Shown one piece after another: positions 44,178-54,046 of a stretch of DNA of 64,000 nucleotides. This DNA comes from Azospirillum thermophilum (GTDB lineage: Bacteria; Pseudomonadota; Alphaproteobacteria; Azospirillales; Azospirillaceae). The DNA is taken from NCBI RefSeq assembly GCF_003130795.1, contig NZ_CP029353.1, positions 1,255,501-1,319,500 of the forward strand. Direction: 5' to 3'. Under the pieces are notes generated by a model. It saw only the letters and a list, made by a program, of their open reading frames with translations, did no database searches and had not been told where the DNA came from. Made by a program: the position numbers and the translations under genes. Numbering within the stretch: the stretch's first letter is position 1; each line of letters begins with the position of its first letter.

Positions 44178-45938
44178 ATGGTTTCAGCGCAGGACAGCAG
44201 CTCTGCCCGCACGGCCGGAGTATCTTCCGGGATACCCGGCGCGTCGGCGGAGCAGGGCGGCGGCGACCATGTCGCGGTCATCGACATCGGGTCGAACTCC
44301 ATCCGGCTGGTCGTCTATGACGGACTGATCCGGGCGCCGATGCCGCTGTTCAACGAGAAGGTCCTGTGCGGCCTCGGCCGCGGAGTCGAGAAGACGGGCT
44401 GCCTCAACCCGGACGGCGTGGCGCTGGCGCTCGATTCGCTGGACCGCTTCAGCCGGCTGCTCGACGGCATGCGCATCGGGCGGCTCGACGTCATCGCAAC
44501 CGCGGCGGTACGCGACGCCAGCGACGGCCCCGCCTTCGTCGAGGCGATCCGCAACCGCACCGGCCTCGTCGTCCGCACCATCAGCGGCGAGGAGGAGGCG
44601 CGGCTGTCCGCCATGGGCGTGCTGTCCGGCACCCCCGGGGCGGACGGGCTGGTCGGCGACCTCGGCGGCGGCAGCCTGGAACTGGTCCGGCTGGAACAGG
44701 GGACGATCGGCGAGCAGGTGACCCTGCCGCTCGGCCCGCTGCGGCTGATGGAGACCGGGGCGGCGCGCAACGGCGACCTCGCCCGCCACATCGACCAGCA
44801 TTTCGAGAAGCTCGACTGGCTGTCGCAGCTCCGCGGCCGGCCGTTCCACCCGGTGGGGGGGAGCTGGCGCGCGCTCGCCAAGCTGCACATGGAGCAGACC
44901 GGCCACCCGCTGCACATCATCCACCATTACTGCATCCCTGCCACCGAGGCGCGGGAGTTCGCCGGGCTGGTGGCCCGGCAGAGCCGGTCGTCGCTGGAGA
45001 AGCTCTCCGGCTCGCGCCGGCGCATCGACACCATCCCCTATGCGGCGCTGGTGCTGGAGCGGCTGTTGCGCAACGTGCAGCCGTCGCGCGTCGTCTTTTC
45101 CGCCTACGGGCTGCGCGAGGGGCACCTCTATTCCCTGCTGTCGCCCGAGGGGCAGCGGCAGGATCCGCTCCTCGCCGCGGCGGGCGACTGGGCGCGGCGC
45201 TTCTCCCGCATGGGCGACCCGTCGCTGCTGATGGCCTGGACCACCGGCCTGTTCGCCGGCGAGGACGAGGCGGCGATGCGCCTGCGCCATGCCGCCTGCC
45301 TGCTGAGCGACGTCGGCTGGGCCGAGCACCCCGACTACCGCGCCGAACACGCCTTCCTGCGCATCCTGCGCTATCCCTTCCCGGCCGTGAACCATGACGA
45401 GCGGGCCTTCCTGGCGCTTGCCGGCCATGCCCGCTATGCCGGCTCCATCGACGCGCCGCTGACCTCCCGCGTGCGGCCGGTGGTCAGCGAGGGGCTGGCC
45501 CGCAAGGCGCTGGTGCTGGGCCTGGCGCTGCGCCTCGCCCATACGCTGAGCGGCGGGGCCACGGCGCTGCTGCAGCGCACCGCCCTGAAGGTGGTGGGGG
45601 AGAAGCTGGTGCTGAGCCTGCCGGAGGACGGCAGCGTGCCGCCCGGCGAGGCGGTGCAGCGGCGGCTGGATGCGCTGGCCAAGGCGTTGAGCCGGCGCGG
45701 CGACATCGTCTTCCCCGGCCCCAGGCGGCGGAGTGAGGTCGGCGCGGCAGGTCCGCCCCCCTTGCGATCCGGTGTGACGTTTGGCCGCAGAGGTGGTACG
45801 GATGGTCAGTATGCACAATGGTGTTCGCTGCGCTGCGGGGTGAACCGGCAGTGTGGCGGCTGCTTCCGGCGGGCGACCGGCGGCGGGCGGCCTAAGAACA
45901 TCGCTGCGGCAACTGGAAAGCCTGTTGGCGATCAATGA
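44178..45938 (+). CDS. ppx: Exopolyphosphatase/guanosine pentaphosphate phosphatase (Ppx/GppA)
   Basis: Degrades polyphosphate from its ends and may hydrolyse pppGpp. The actin-like ATPase motif is VAVIDIGSNSIRLVVYDGL (about residue 33). ATAAVRDASDGPAFVEAI, GEEEARLSAMGVLSG and LVGDLGGGSLELV complete the fold, and an HD-like C-terminal half follows (LLSDVGWAEHPDYRAEHAF). The open frame continues about 68 residues beyond DIVFPG with no family character. If one C is added at 45713-45716, the protein stops at 45736 (PRPQAAE), which is the more natural end. It is directly downstream of ppk1. Confidence 0.92.
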   Translation: MVSAQDSSSARTAGVSSGIPGASAEQGGGDHVAVIDIGSNSIRLVVYDGLIRAPMPLFNEKVLCGLGRGVEKTGCLNPDGVALALDSLDRFSRLLDGMRIGRLDVIATAAVRDASDGPAFVEAIRNRTGLVVRTISGEEEARLSAMGVLSGTPGADGLVGDLGGGSLELVRLEQGTIGEQVTLPLGPLRLMETGAARNGDLARHIDQHFEKLDWLSQLRGRPFHPVGGSWRALAKLHMEQTGHPLHIIHHYCIPATEAREFAGLVARQSRSSLEKLSGSRRRIDTIPYAALVLERLLRNVQPSRVVFSAYGLREGHLYSLLSPEGQRQDPLLAAAGDWARRFSRMGDPSLLMAWTTGLFAGEDEAAMRLRHAACLLSDVGWAEHPDYRAEHAFLRILRYPFPAVNHDERAFLALAGHARYAGSIDAPLTSRVRPVVSEGLARKALVLGLALRLAHTLSGGATALLQRTALKVVGEKLVLSLPEDGSVPPGEAVQRRLDALAKALSRRGDIVFPGPRRRSEVGAAGPPPLRSGVTFGRRGGTDGQYAQWCSLRCGVNRQCGGCFRRATGGGRPKNIAAATGKPVGDQ

Positions 45939-45956
45939 CCATCGGGAGGAGCCTCA

Positions 45957-46775
45957 ATGTCTTACAAGCACATCCTCGTGCATCTGGATTCGAGCCCCCA
46001 TGTCGAGGCGCGGATCGACGCGGCGGCCGCCCTGGCCGTCCGGCACGGGGCGTTCCTGCGCGGTCTGTTCGCGCAGGCGGACCGCAGCACCACCAGCGTG
46101 ATCGCCCGCCGGTCGAGCGAGCATCTGGCGGAGGCATCGTCCCGCAGCCGGGAGCTGTTCCAGCAGAAGCTCCAGGCGGCCGGGCTGCAGGGCCAGTGGC
46201 ACGGGCTGGAGCATGGCGAGTACAACCATGTCATCCGCGAGCTGATCATCTGGTCGCGCTTCGCCGATCTGACCGTCGTCAGCCAGTATGACCGCGAGGC
46301 CGGCTCGGCCGCCGCGCCGGAGGAGCTGAACGAGCAGCTCGTCCTCAATGCCGGGCGCCCCGTGCTGGTGCTGCCCTATGCCGGAACCTTCCCGGTGATC
46401 GGCAAGCGCGTCGCCGTCGCCTGGAACGCCGAGCGCGAGGCGGCCCGCGCCCTGTCCGACGCCATGCCGATCCTGCAGGAGGCGAGCGAGGTGACGGTGG
46501 TCACCGTGCTGACGCAGAACACGCCCCACACCGAAACCCACCGCGTCGGCATCCTCGACCACCTGTCGCTGCACGGGGTGAAGGCGGAGCAGACGCACTT
46601 CACCGTCACCGACATCGGCGCCATGGACGCGCTGCTGGCCCGCGCGATGGATTCGGGGGCGGACCTGATGGTGATGGGGGCGCACGGCCATTACGGCTTC
46701 CCCTTCCTGCACCGCGGCGGCGGCACCCGTCACATGCTGCGCACCTGCCCGGTGCCGCTGCTGCTGTCGCACTGA
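45957..46775 (+). CDS. Universal stress protein with tandem Usp domains
   Basis: A 272-residue protein with two Usp domains. The first begins MSYKHILVHLDSSPHVEARI. The second begins GKRVAVAWNAEREAARAL (about residue 145) and ends with the ATP-binding motif G-2x-G-9x-G-G-T in MGAHGHYGFPFLHRGGGTRH, closing VPLLLSH. The first domain lacks that glycine motif. The ATG at 45957 follows GGGAGGAG. It is immediately after ppx and before a strong terminator, so it may be co-transcribed with ppk1-ppx. Confidence 0.92.
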   Translation: MSYKHILVHLDSSPHVEARIDAAAALAVRHGAFLRGLFAQADRSTTSVIARRSSEHLAEASSRSRELFQQKLQAAGLQGQWHGLEHGEYNHVIRELIIWSRFADLTVVSQYDREAGSAAAPEELNEQLVLNAGRPVLVLPYAGTFPVIGKRVAVAWNAEREAARALSDAMPILQEASEVTVVTVLTQNTPHTETHRVGILDHLSLHGVKAEQTHFTVTDIGAMDALLARAMDSGADLMVMGAHGHYGFPFLHRGGGTRHMLRTCPVPLLLSH

Positions 46776-46816
46776 GGCGCGGCGGCGGTTTTCCGCGGCG
46801 GTCCTCCGCGCTCCGG

Positions 46817-46856
46817 CAAGGCCCTTCCCTGGAAACGGGGAAGGGCCTTGGTTTTT
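46817..46856 (+). terminator. Rho-independent terminator after the universal stress protein gene
   Basis: A 13-bp perfect stem (CAAGGCCCTTCCC, 46817-46829, with 46838-46850) has an 8-base loop. GTTTTTC follows. Confidence 0.9.
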
Positions 46857-47006
46857 CAAGGTGATATCGCCTTCCGGCCGATGGCGGGCCGCCCGGCCGG
46901 CACCCATGACGGCCTTAAGTTGCGGCCCTTCCCCTTCCTTTCGTGTGTGTCCGGACGGGGGGAGGAACGGGGGCGTTTGCGTCGCGTTCTCTCTTGCACC
47001 AGCGAA

Positions 47007-47024
47007 CGGGGCATCGAAGCCCCG
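47007..47024 (+). promoter_or_regulatory. Hairpin in the 5' region of the small ORF and hsp20
   Basis: CGGGGC-ATCGAA-GCCCCG is a 6-bp stem located 24 bases before the small ORF start, with no T tract. Small heat-shock genes in related bacteria often carry leader hairpins that act as RNA thermometers. This one does not cover the ribosome site, so the role is open. Confidence 0.3.
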
Positions 47025-47047
47025 CACCTACAGGAGAGACGTGCGAG

Positions 47048-47125
47048 ATGAGTGGATCGGACAGGCTGACCGGCGAACGCATCCATCCCCCCAATCGTGA
47101 CCGGCGGTGGCGGGAGGGGGCATGA
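47048..47125 (+). CDS. Candidate 25-residue ORF translationally coupled to hsp20
   Basis: A short ORF starting MSGSDRLTGERIHPPNRDRR. It has a good ribosome site, AGGAGAG, and a stop that overlaps the hsp20 start (ATGA at 47122-47125). It is basic and hydrophilic and matches nothing I recognise. Its arrangement suggests a leader ORF whose translation brings ribosomes to hsp20. It may also encode a real small protein. Confidence 0.4.
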   Translation: MSGSDRLTGERIHPPNRDRRWREGA

Positions 47126-47529
47126 CGGGCCGGCATGATCCCGGAGCCTGGATGTGGACGGAGGCGGTCGAGCTGCTCGACCGTGCCGAGCGGCTGCACC
47201 GGCAGTTCTTCCGGCCGGCGCCGCCGGCGCCGCGCTGCGCCTGCTGGACTCCGCCGATGGACGTCTACGAGACCGACGACGCCCTGGTCGTGGCGGTCGC
47301 CTTGCCGGGCGTGGCCCCGGATCAGGTGGAGGTGCGGCTCGCCGACGGGGTGCTGGCGGTGGCAGCGGAACGGACCCTGCCGCTTGGCCGCCGTGGCGCG
47401 ATCCGGCGGCTGGAGATCCCCCACGGCCGCTTCGAACGGCGGGTCGAGCTTCCGCCCGGTGCCTTCCGGCTCGGCGGACGGGACCTCGTCGCCGGGTGCC
47501 TCGTCCTGACGCTCGACAAGCTGCGGTGA
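47122..47529 (+). CDS. Hsp20-family small heat-shock protein
   Basis: A 135-residue alpha-crystallin-domain chaperone. The domain runs from MDVYETDDALVVAVALPGVA through APDQVEVRLADGVLAVAAER to GRFERRVELPPGAF. The I/V-x-I/V tail is missing: it ends VLTLDKLR, shorter than most Hsp20 proteins. The N-terminal arm has ELLDRAERLHRQFFRPAPP. It is followed 10 bases later by lon, joining a holdase to the main unfolding protease in one stress unit. The ATG at 47122 lies in the stop of a small upstream ORF. Confidence 0.85.
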   Translation: MTGRHDPGAWMWTEAVELLDRAERLHRQFFRPAPPAPRCACWTPPMDVYETDDALVVAVALPGVAPDQVEVRLADGVLAVAAERTLPLGRRGAIRRLEIPHGRFERRVELPPGAFRLGGRDLVAGCLVLTLDKLR

Positions 47530-47539
47530 GGGCCGGGAC

Positions 47540-49951
<2,412 letters not shown>

Positions 49952-49964
49952 CCGGCGACTCCGT

Positions 49965-49998
49965 CCCCGCCGCCTGCACCCGCAGGTCGGCGGCGGGG
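49965..49998 (+). terminator. GC-rich hairpin after lon
   Basis: CCCCGCCGCCTGC pairs with GCAGG-T-CGGCGGCGGGG, with a short ACCC loop. No T run follows, so it may be a terminator helper or an RNA-end stabiliser. Confidence 0.5.
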
Positions 49999-50072
49999 CG
50001 GGGGTTGCTATCCCATCGCATAACAATGGTGAGTTCTCACAGCCTGGAGGCGGCCTTTCGCCCTTGGGTGAC

Positions 50073-50102
50073 TTGACAGAGCGGGTGCGAAAAACCCTAA
50101 AT
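50073..50102 (+). promoter_or_regulatory. Possible sigma-70 promoter upstream of the gene at 50196
   Basis: A perfect TTGACA (50073-50078) and a weak CTAAAT (50097-50102) are 18 bases apart. They lie about 95 bases before the ATG at 50196. Confidence 0.45.
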
Positions 50103-50195
50103 GGCTACGCCGGATGAGGGAGGTGCGCGGCGCGTGCCTATCCCTTCCGACGATGCTTGCGCCAGTTCGTTCCGCTTCTGCACCAAGGATGATTC

Positions 50196-50621
50196 ATGGC
50201 CACCGACGACGCGCGTCAGCGCTTTGCCGATCTCGTCAAGCTCAACGGACTGACCTCCAAGTTCATCAACCGCGAAACGGAGCGCCGCATCCTCGAGGAG
50301 GGGGTGACGCGCTACGAGCTGTCGCTGGACGAGGCGCGCGGCGTGCTGCGGACCGTCGCCCAGGACGAGGGGCTGGTCTTCGAAAGCGAGACCGGGCGGC
50401 GCATCCAGCAGGTGCTGGACAAGCATGCCGGCAAGAAGGGCAAGATCAGCAAGCAGCAGTTCCTCCAGGCCTCCGCCATCCTGCGCGACTTCTCCGACAA
50501 CGCCATCGGCGAGGAGGAGGCCAAGCGCCAGGTGAAGCGCATCATGGTGGACAACGGCTGGCAGCCGCGGCGCGCCGGGCTGCTGCGTTCCCGCCGCTGG
50601 TTCAGCAGCGTCGACGCCTGA
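50196..50621 (+). CDS. Hypothetical soluble helical protein
   Basis: A 141-residue, mostly helical, charged protein I do not recognise. It opens MATDDARQRFADLVKLNGLT. The middle KHAGKKGKISKQQFLQASAI resembles an EF-hand-like or TerB-like helix-loop-helix in spacing, but lacks the Asp pattern needed for calcium. The C-terminus is basic (GWQPRRAGLLRSRRWF). No signal or membrane segment is present. It is the first gene of a run with membrane and sensory proteins, behind its own promoter-like site. Confidence 0.65.
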   Translation: MATDDARQRFADLVKLNGLTSKFINRETERRILEEGVTRYELSLDEARGVLRTVAQDEGLVFESETGRRIQQVLDKHAGKKGKISKQQFLQASAILRDFSDNAIGEEEAKRQVKRIMVDNGWQPRRAGLLRSRRWFSSVDA

Positions 50622-50711
50622 CGCCGGTGACGCGCCCCGGCCGGGTGGTCCGGGCGGGGGGACCGTCCCGTCTCGGCCGGGACCGGAGGGGAGACGCATG
50701 GGCCTGACGCC

Positions 50712-51380
50712 ATGGACCTGCTGACCCTCGCCTGGGCCTGGGCTCTGATCGCAGCACAGCCGCTGGCGCTGGTGCTGCCCTTCATGCTGTGGAGCCGCGT
50801 CAGCGAGGCCGCCCACTTCCACCACCCCTACGGCTCCTGGCGGCCGGCGCTGGCGACCCTGGCCGGCGTCTCGCTCGGCCTGTCCATGGTCGTCGCCATG
50901 TGGGAGCCGGGGACGCTGACCTTCTCCGCCATCTTCGAGCCGGACGGCCGCTGGAACCTGTCCATCGACCAGTTCTGGACGCTGGTGATGGAGCGTCTGG
51001 CCGACGGCCCGCACCGCCTGATGGAAGTGATCGCCACCGATGACGAGCGGGGGAACTACACCGTCGTCGTCGCGGCGGTCGCCCTCCTCTTCGCGCTCGA
51101 TTCGGCGATCATGCTGGCGGCCGGGTTCCGCGGACCGCCGCTGCTGGCCTTTCTGCTCGACCTCACCATGGCCGTGCTGGCCTGCGGCCTGACCATCTAC
51201 GGCATCCACGCCACCCTGTGGTTGCTGAACCGGCTGAACTTCTGGGTGATCGCCGTCGCCATCCTGCTTTTGCAGGAGTACCGCTACAGCGTGCTGCACC
51301 TGTTCCGCCGCCGCCGCAGGTCGGCCCCCACCGGCAGCAACGGACAACATGGCTTCACCGGCAAGACGAAGGGTTCTTGA
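50712..51380 (+). CDS. Hypothetical four-segment membrane protein
   Basis: A 222-residue protein with about four hydrophobic segments (residues 5-27, 48-65, 118-140 and 145-195) and an Arg-rich cytoplasmic tail (LHLFRRRRRSAPTGS). Between segments two and three is a soluble loop (FEPDGRWNLSIDQFWTLVME). No family is recognised. The ATG at 50712 lies 90 bases after the previous stop on the same strand. Confidence 0.6.
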   Translation: MDLLTLAWAWALIAAQPLALVLPFMLWSRVSEAAHFHHPYGSWRPALATLAGVSLGLSMVVAMWEPGTLTFSAIFEPDGRWNLSIDQFWTLVMERLADGPHRLMEVIATDDERGNYTVVVAAVALLFALDSAIMLAAGFRGPPLLAFLLDLTMAVLACGLTIYGIHATLWLLNRLNFWVIAVAILLLQEYRYSVLHLFRRRRRSAPTGSNGQHGFTGKTKGS

Positions 51381-51568
51381 CCAAGGCATGTTGTCTTTCG
51401 GATTACCTCAGGAGTGTCCGCAAGGTCGACAGTGGTAGGGAAAATCGGTAGCCTCCACAAAACGTCGACGTTCGGGCGCCCGGGCAACCTGTTCCGCGGC
51501 CCGGCCACGCCATCCACCGGAGCTTGACCGGCCCGACGCTTCCTACGTCATCGACAGGGGGGACCGAC

Positions 51569-52624
51569 ATGGACTTTGGCATACTCACCCTGCCAGCCCT
51601 CGCGCTTTCGGCGCTGCTGGGATACACGGTGTTCTTCGAAACCAGCAGCGTCCTGTTCCGCGACATCGACGTGCCCGAGGTCGTCGCCGAGGACGGGCTG
51701 TCGCCGCGCGTCGTCTCCTCCCGCCTCGCGCAGGAGGTGAAGCTGATCAACCGCGGCGCCCGCACCGCGAAGGAACAGCAGAAGGTCGGGCTCACCGACG
51801 ACGAGACGGCGGTCAAGGTGGTCGCCGACCAGTTCGAGTTCCTGAAGCCGATCAAGGCGACGCAGGAAGTCATCGGCCTCGTCCACTTCATCTTCGCCGG
51901 CGAGATCGTGAAGCTGGAGAAGGGCTACGAGTTCGCCATCCGCGGCGAGGACCGCAAGAGCGGCCGCAACCTCTACACCAAATACACCGGAGACCGCCCG
52001 GAGCAGCTGATCCGCCCCGTCGCGCTGGACATCGTCCGCTTCATCGATCCCTACATCATCGCCTCCTACTATTACGAGACGACCAAGGACGCGGGCGGCA
52101 GCGACTACTCCGACACGATCCGCGAGCTGCGCAACTGCATGATCGCCATGCCGAAGGAGGAGCGGCACTGGGCGGTCAACCTGATGGGCCTCGTGCTGCT
52201 GCAGCAGGGCAAGCCCGACGAGGCGATCGAGAAGTTCGCCGAGGCGCGCAGCATGAAGCCGGACTTCGTGCTTCCCATCCACAACACCGGTCTCGCGCTG
52301 GCCGCCAAGGGCAAGCACGAGGAGGCCATCGCCAGGTTCAAGGAAGTGCTGACGCTGGACGCCGAGAAGCGCAGCCGCTACCCGCACGCCTACACCCAGT
52401 GGGGTCTGGCCCTCGCCGCCCTCGGCCGGCCGGACGAGGCGGTCGCCATGTTCCGCCGGGCCGAGCAGGCCGACCCGACCTACGCCGACCTCTACAACGC
52501 CTGGGGCAAGGTGTTGCGCGACCAGGGCAAGACGGCCGAGGCGAAGGAGATGTTCCAGAAGGCGGTCGACCGCGTGCCGCAGCGGCAGGAGTTCCAGGCG
52601 AACCTGAAGTCGGTGACGAGTTGA
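51569..52624 (+). CDS. TPR-repeat protein with N-terminal membrane anchor
   Basis: A 351-residue protein. One N-terminal hydrophobic segment (residues 2-23, ILTLPALALSALLGYTVFF) anchors it. A globular region (about 25-190) contains VPEVVAEDGLSPRVVSSRLA and GEIVKLEKGYEFAIRGEDRK. At least four TPR motifs fill residues 200-340 (AVNLMGLVLLQQGKPDEAIE, NTGLALAAKGKHEEAIARF, QWGLALAALGRPDEAVAMF, AWGKVLRDQGKTAEAKEMF). The region before the TPRs shows alternating strands like a receiver or binding domain. The ATG at 51569 follows AGGGGGGAC. It lies 49 bases before the CheW-like gene. Confidence 0.8.
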   Translation: MDFGILTLPALALSALLGYTVFFETSSVLFRDIDVPEVVAEDGLSPRVVSSRLAQEVKLINRGARTAKEQQKVGLTDDETAVKVVADQFEFLKPIKATQEVIGLVHFIFAGEIVKLEKGYEFAIRGEDRKSGRNLYTKYTGDRPEQLIRPVALDIVRFIDPYIIASYYYETTKDAGGSDYSDTIRELRNCMIAMPKEERHWAVNLMGLVLLQQGKPDEAIEKFAEARSMKPDFVLPIHNTGLALAAKGKHEEAIARFKEVLTLDAEKRSRYPHAYTQWGLALAALGRPDEAVAMFRRAEQADPTYADLYNAWGKVLRDQGKTAEAKEMFQKAVDRVPQRQEFQANLKSVTS

Positions 52625-52673
52625 CGGCGCCATCCCCCGGCGAATGGGCCGGGCAGGGACGGGCCGATCGCTG

Positions 52674-54010
52674 ATGGGCCAGGCGGTGACGGCGGCGATG
52701 TCGGCGGATCCGGCAGCACTGGAAGGACCGGGGGCGGAGCGGGGGGCGGTTGCGGGCTCCGCGCTCCGCCTCTGCGTCTGCGGCGTCGGCTGGACGGTGC
52801 CGGCCGCCTCCCTGCGCGCGGTGGCGGAGCCGGGACCGGTGACGCTCCTGCCGCTCGCCCCGGCACCGGCCGACGGGCTGGTCGCGGTGGAGGGGGTGCC
52901 TCTGCTGCAGGTGGACGGCGGCCTGCTGGCCGGCGCGTCCGCCGGTGAACGCCGGATGCTCGCGGTTCTGGCGACCGGTGCCGGCGACATCGCTCTGGCG
53001 GTCGACCGGGTCGAACCGCAGGACCCGTCCGGCGCGACGCTGGACCTCGCGCGGCTGCTGCCCTGGACCGGCGGCCTGCGCCCGGTGGAGCGTCCGCCCC
53101 GGAGACGGCCGTCCGTCCCCGGCCCGGCCGTCGGCCTCCTTCTCGTCCAGTCGGGGAACGAAACGGTCGGGCTGCGGCTGGAGCGGGTCGAGCGGACCGG
53201 CCGGGCGCGGATCCTCGGGCCCTTGCCGGATGGCGGACGGGCCGCCGACCGGCTGGTTCTGCTGGAGGACCGGCCGGTCGCCGCCCGCCCGCTCGACGGG
53301 GCCGTCCTGCCGGAGGAGCCCGTGGCCATCCTGCTGCGGGGCGACAACGGCGAGCGCGTCGCCCTGCTGGCCGGCCGCGTCCTGGGGGTGGAACCGGTCG
53401 AGGCCGGCCGGCTCGTGGCGGTCGACCATCCCGGCGGGGGCCGTTCGGTCTGGTGGCCGCAGGATGCCGGTCCGCCGGTCCGGCTGGTCGATCCCGGCCC
53501 CCTGGTCGGCTGGCCGCCGGCTCCGCCGCTGGCGGCCGGCGGCCCGGCCACGGTGCGGGGAACGCCGTTGCCCGGCCGCAGGAGATTCTGGTCGAGGCCG
53601 GTGGCCTGCGCATTGCGCTGCCCCTGGCCCTGGTCGGCCATGTCGAGGAGGAGCCGGTGGAGATCGGACGACGGCGCGGCGGCCGCCCGGTATGGGACGC
53701 GGCGCGGCTGCTCGGACGGCCCGACGGCGGGGCACGGCGCCTCCTGGCGCTCGCCGGAGGTGCCGGGCTGCTGCGGGTGCGCCGCATCCTTCCCTTGTCC
53801 GCCGCGCCCGCCACGCCCTGGCAGCCGCTCCATGCTCTTCCCCCGGCAGCGGCCGCCCTGTTCGACGCCGCGCGCCGGGAGGATGGCGCCTGGACCCTGC
53901 GCCTGCGCGGCGACCTGTTCGACCGTGCCCTGCCGCCCCTGCTGCGGCGTCCGCTGGCGGCGGCGCGGGTCGGCCGCGCCTCCTCTTCCGCCGCGGCCTC
54001 GCCTTCCTGA
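52674..54010 (+). CDS. Three-domain CheW-like adaptor (1-base frameshift in window)
   Basis: A protein of about 445 residues built from three CheW-like units. The first is about 30-130 (ALRLCVCGVGWTVPAASLRA), the second about 155-265 (GLLLVQSGNETVGLRLERV), and the third about 300-365 (ILVEAGGLRIALPLALVGH). The CheW fold is recognisable by its hydrophobic pattern, not by close identity, so I am less sure of it than of the MCP next to it. One missing C in CCC at 53571-53573 splits the gene before the third unit; repaired, it ends at 54010. The MCP starts 36 bases later. No cheA is in the window. Confidence 0.6.
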
Positions 54011-54046
54011 CCCCAGAATCCCCGCCCCAACGAACCGACGAGACCG

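Noticed and set aside
49990..50026. A minus-strand reading with WDSNPRP resembling translated tRNA ends
   Set aside because: The DNA lacks the GGTTCGA T-loop and no cloverleaf can be drawn; the resemblance is chance.
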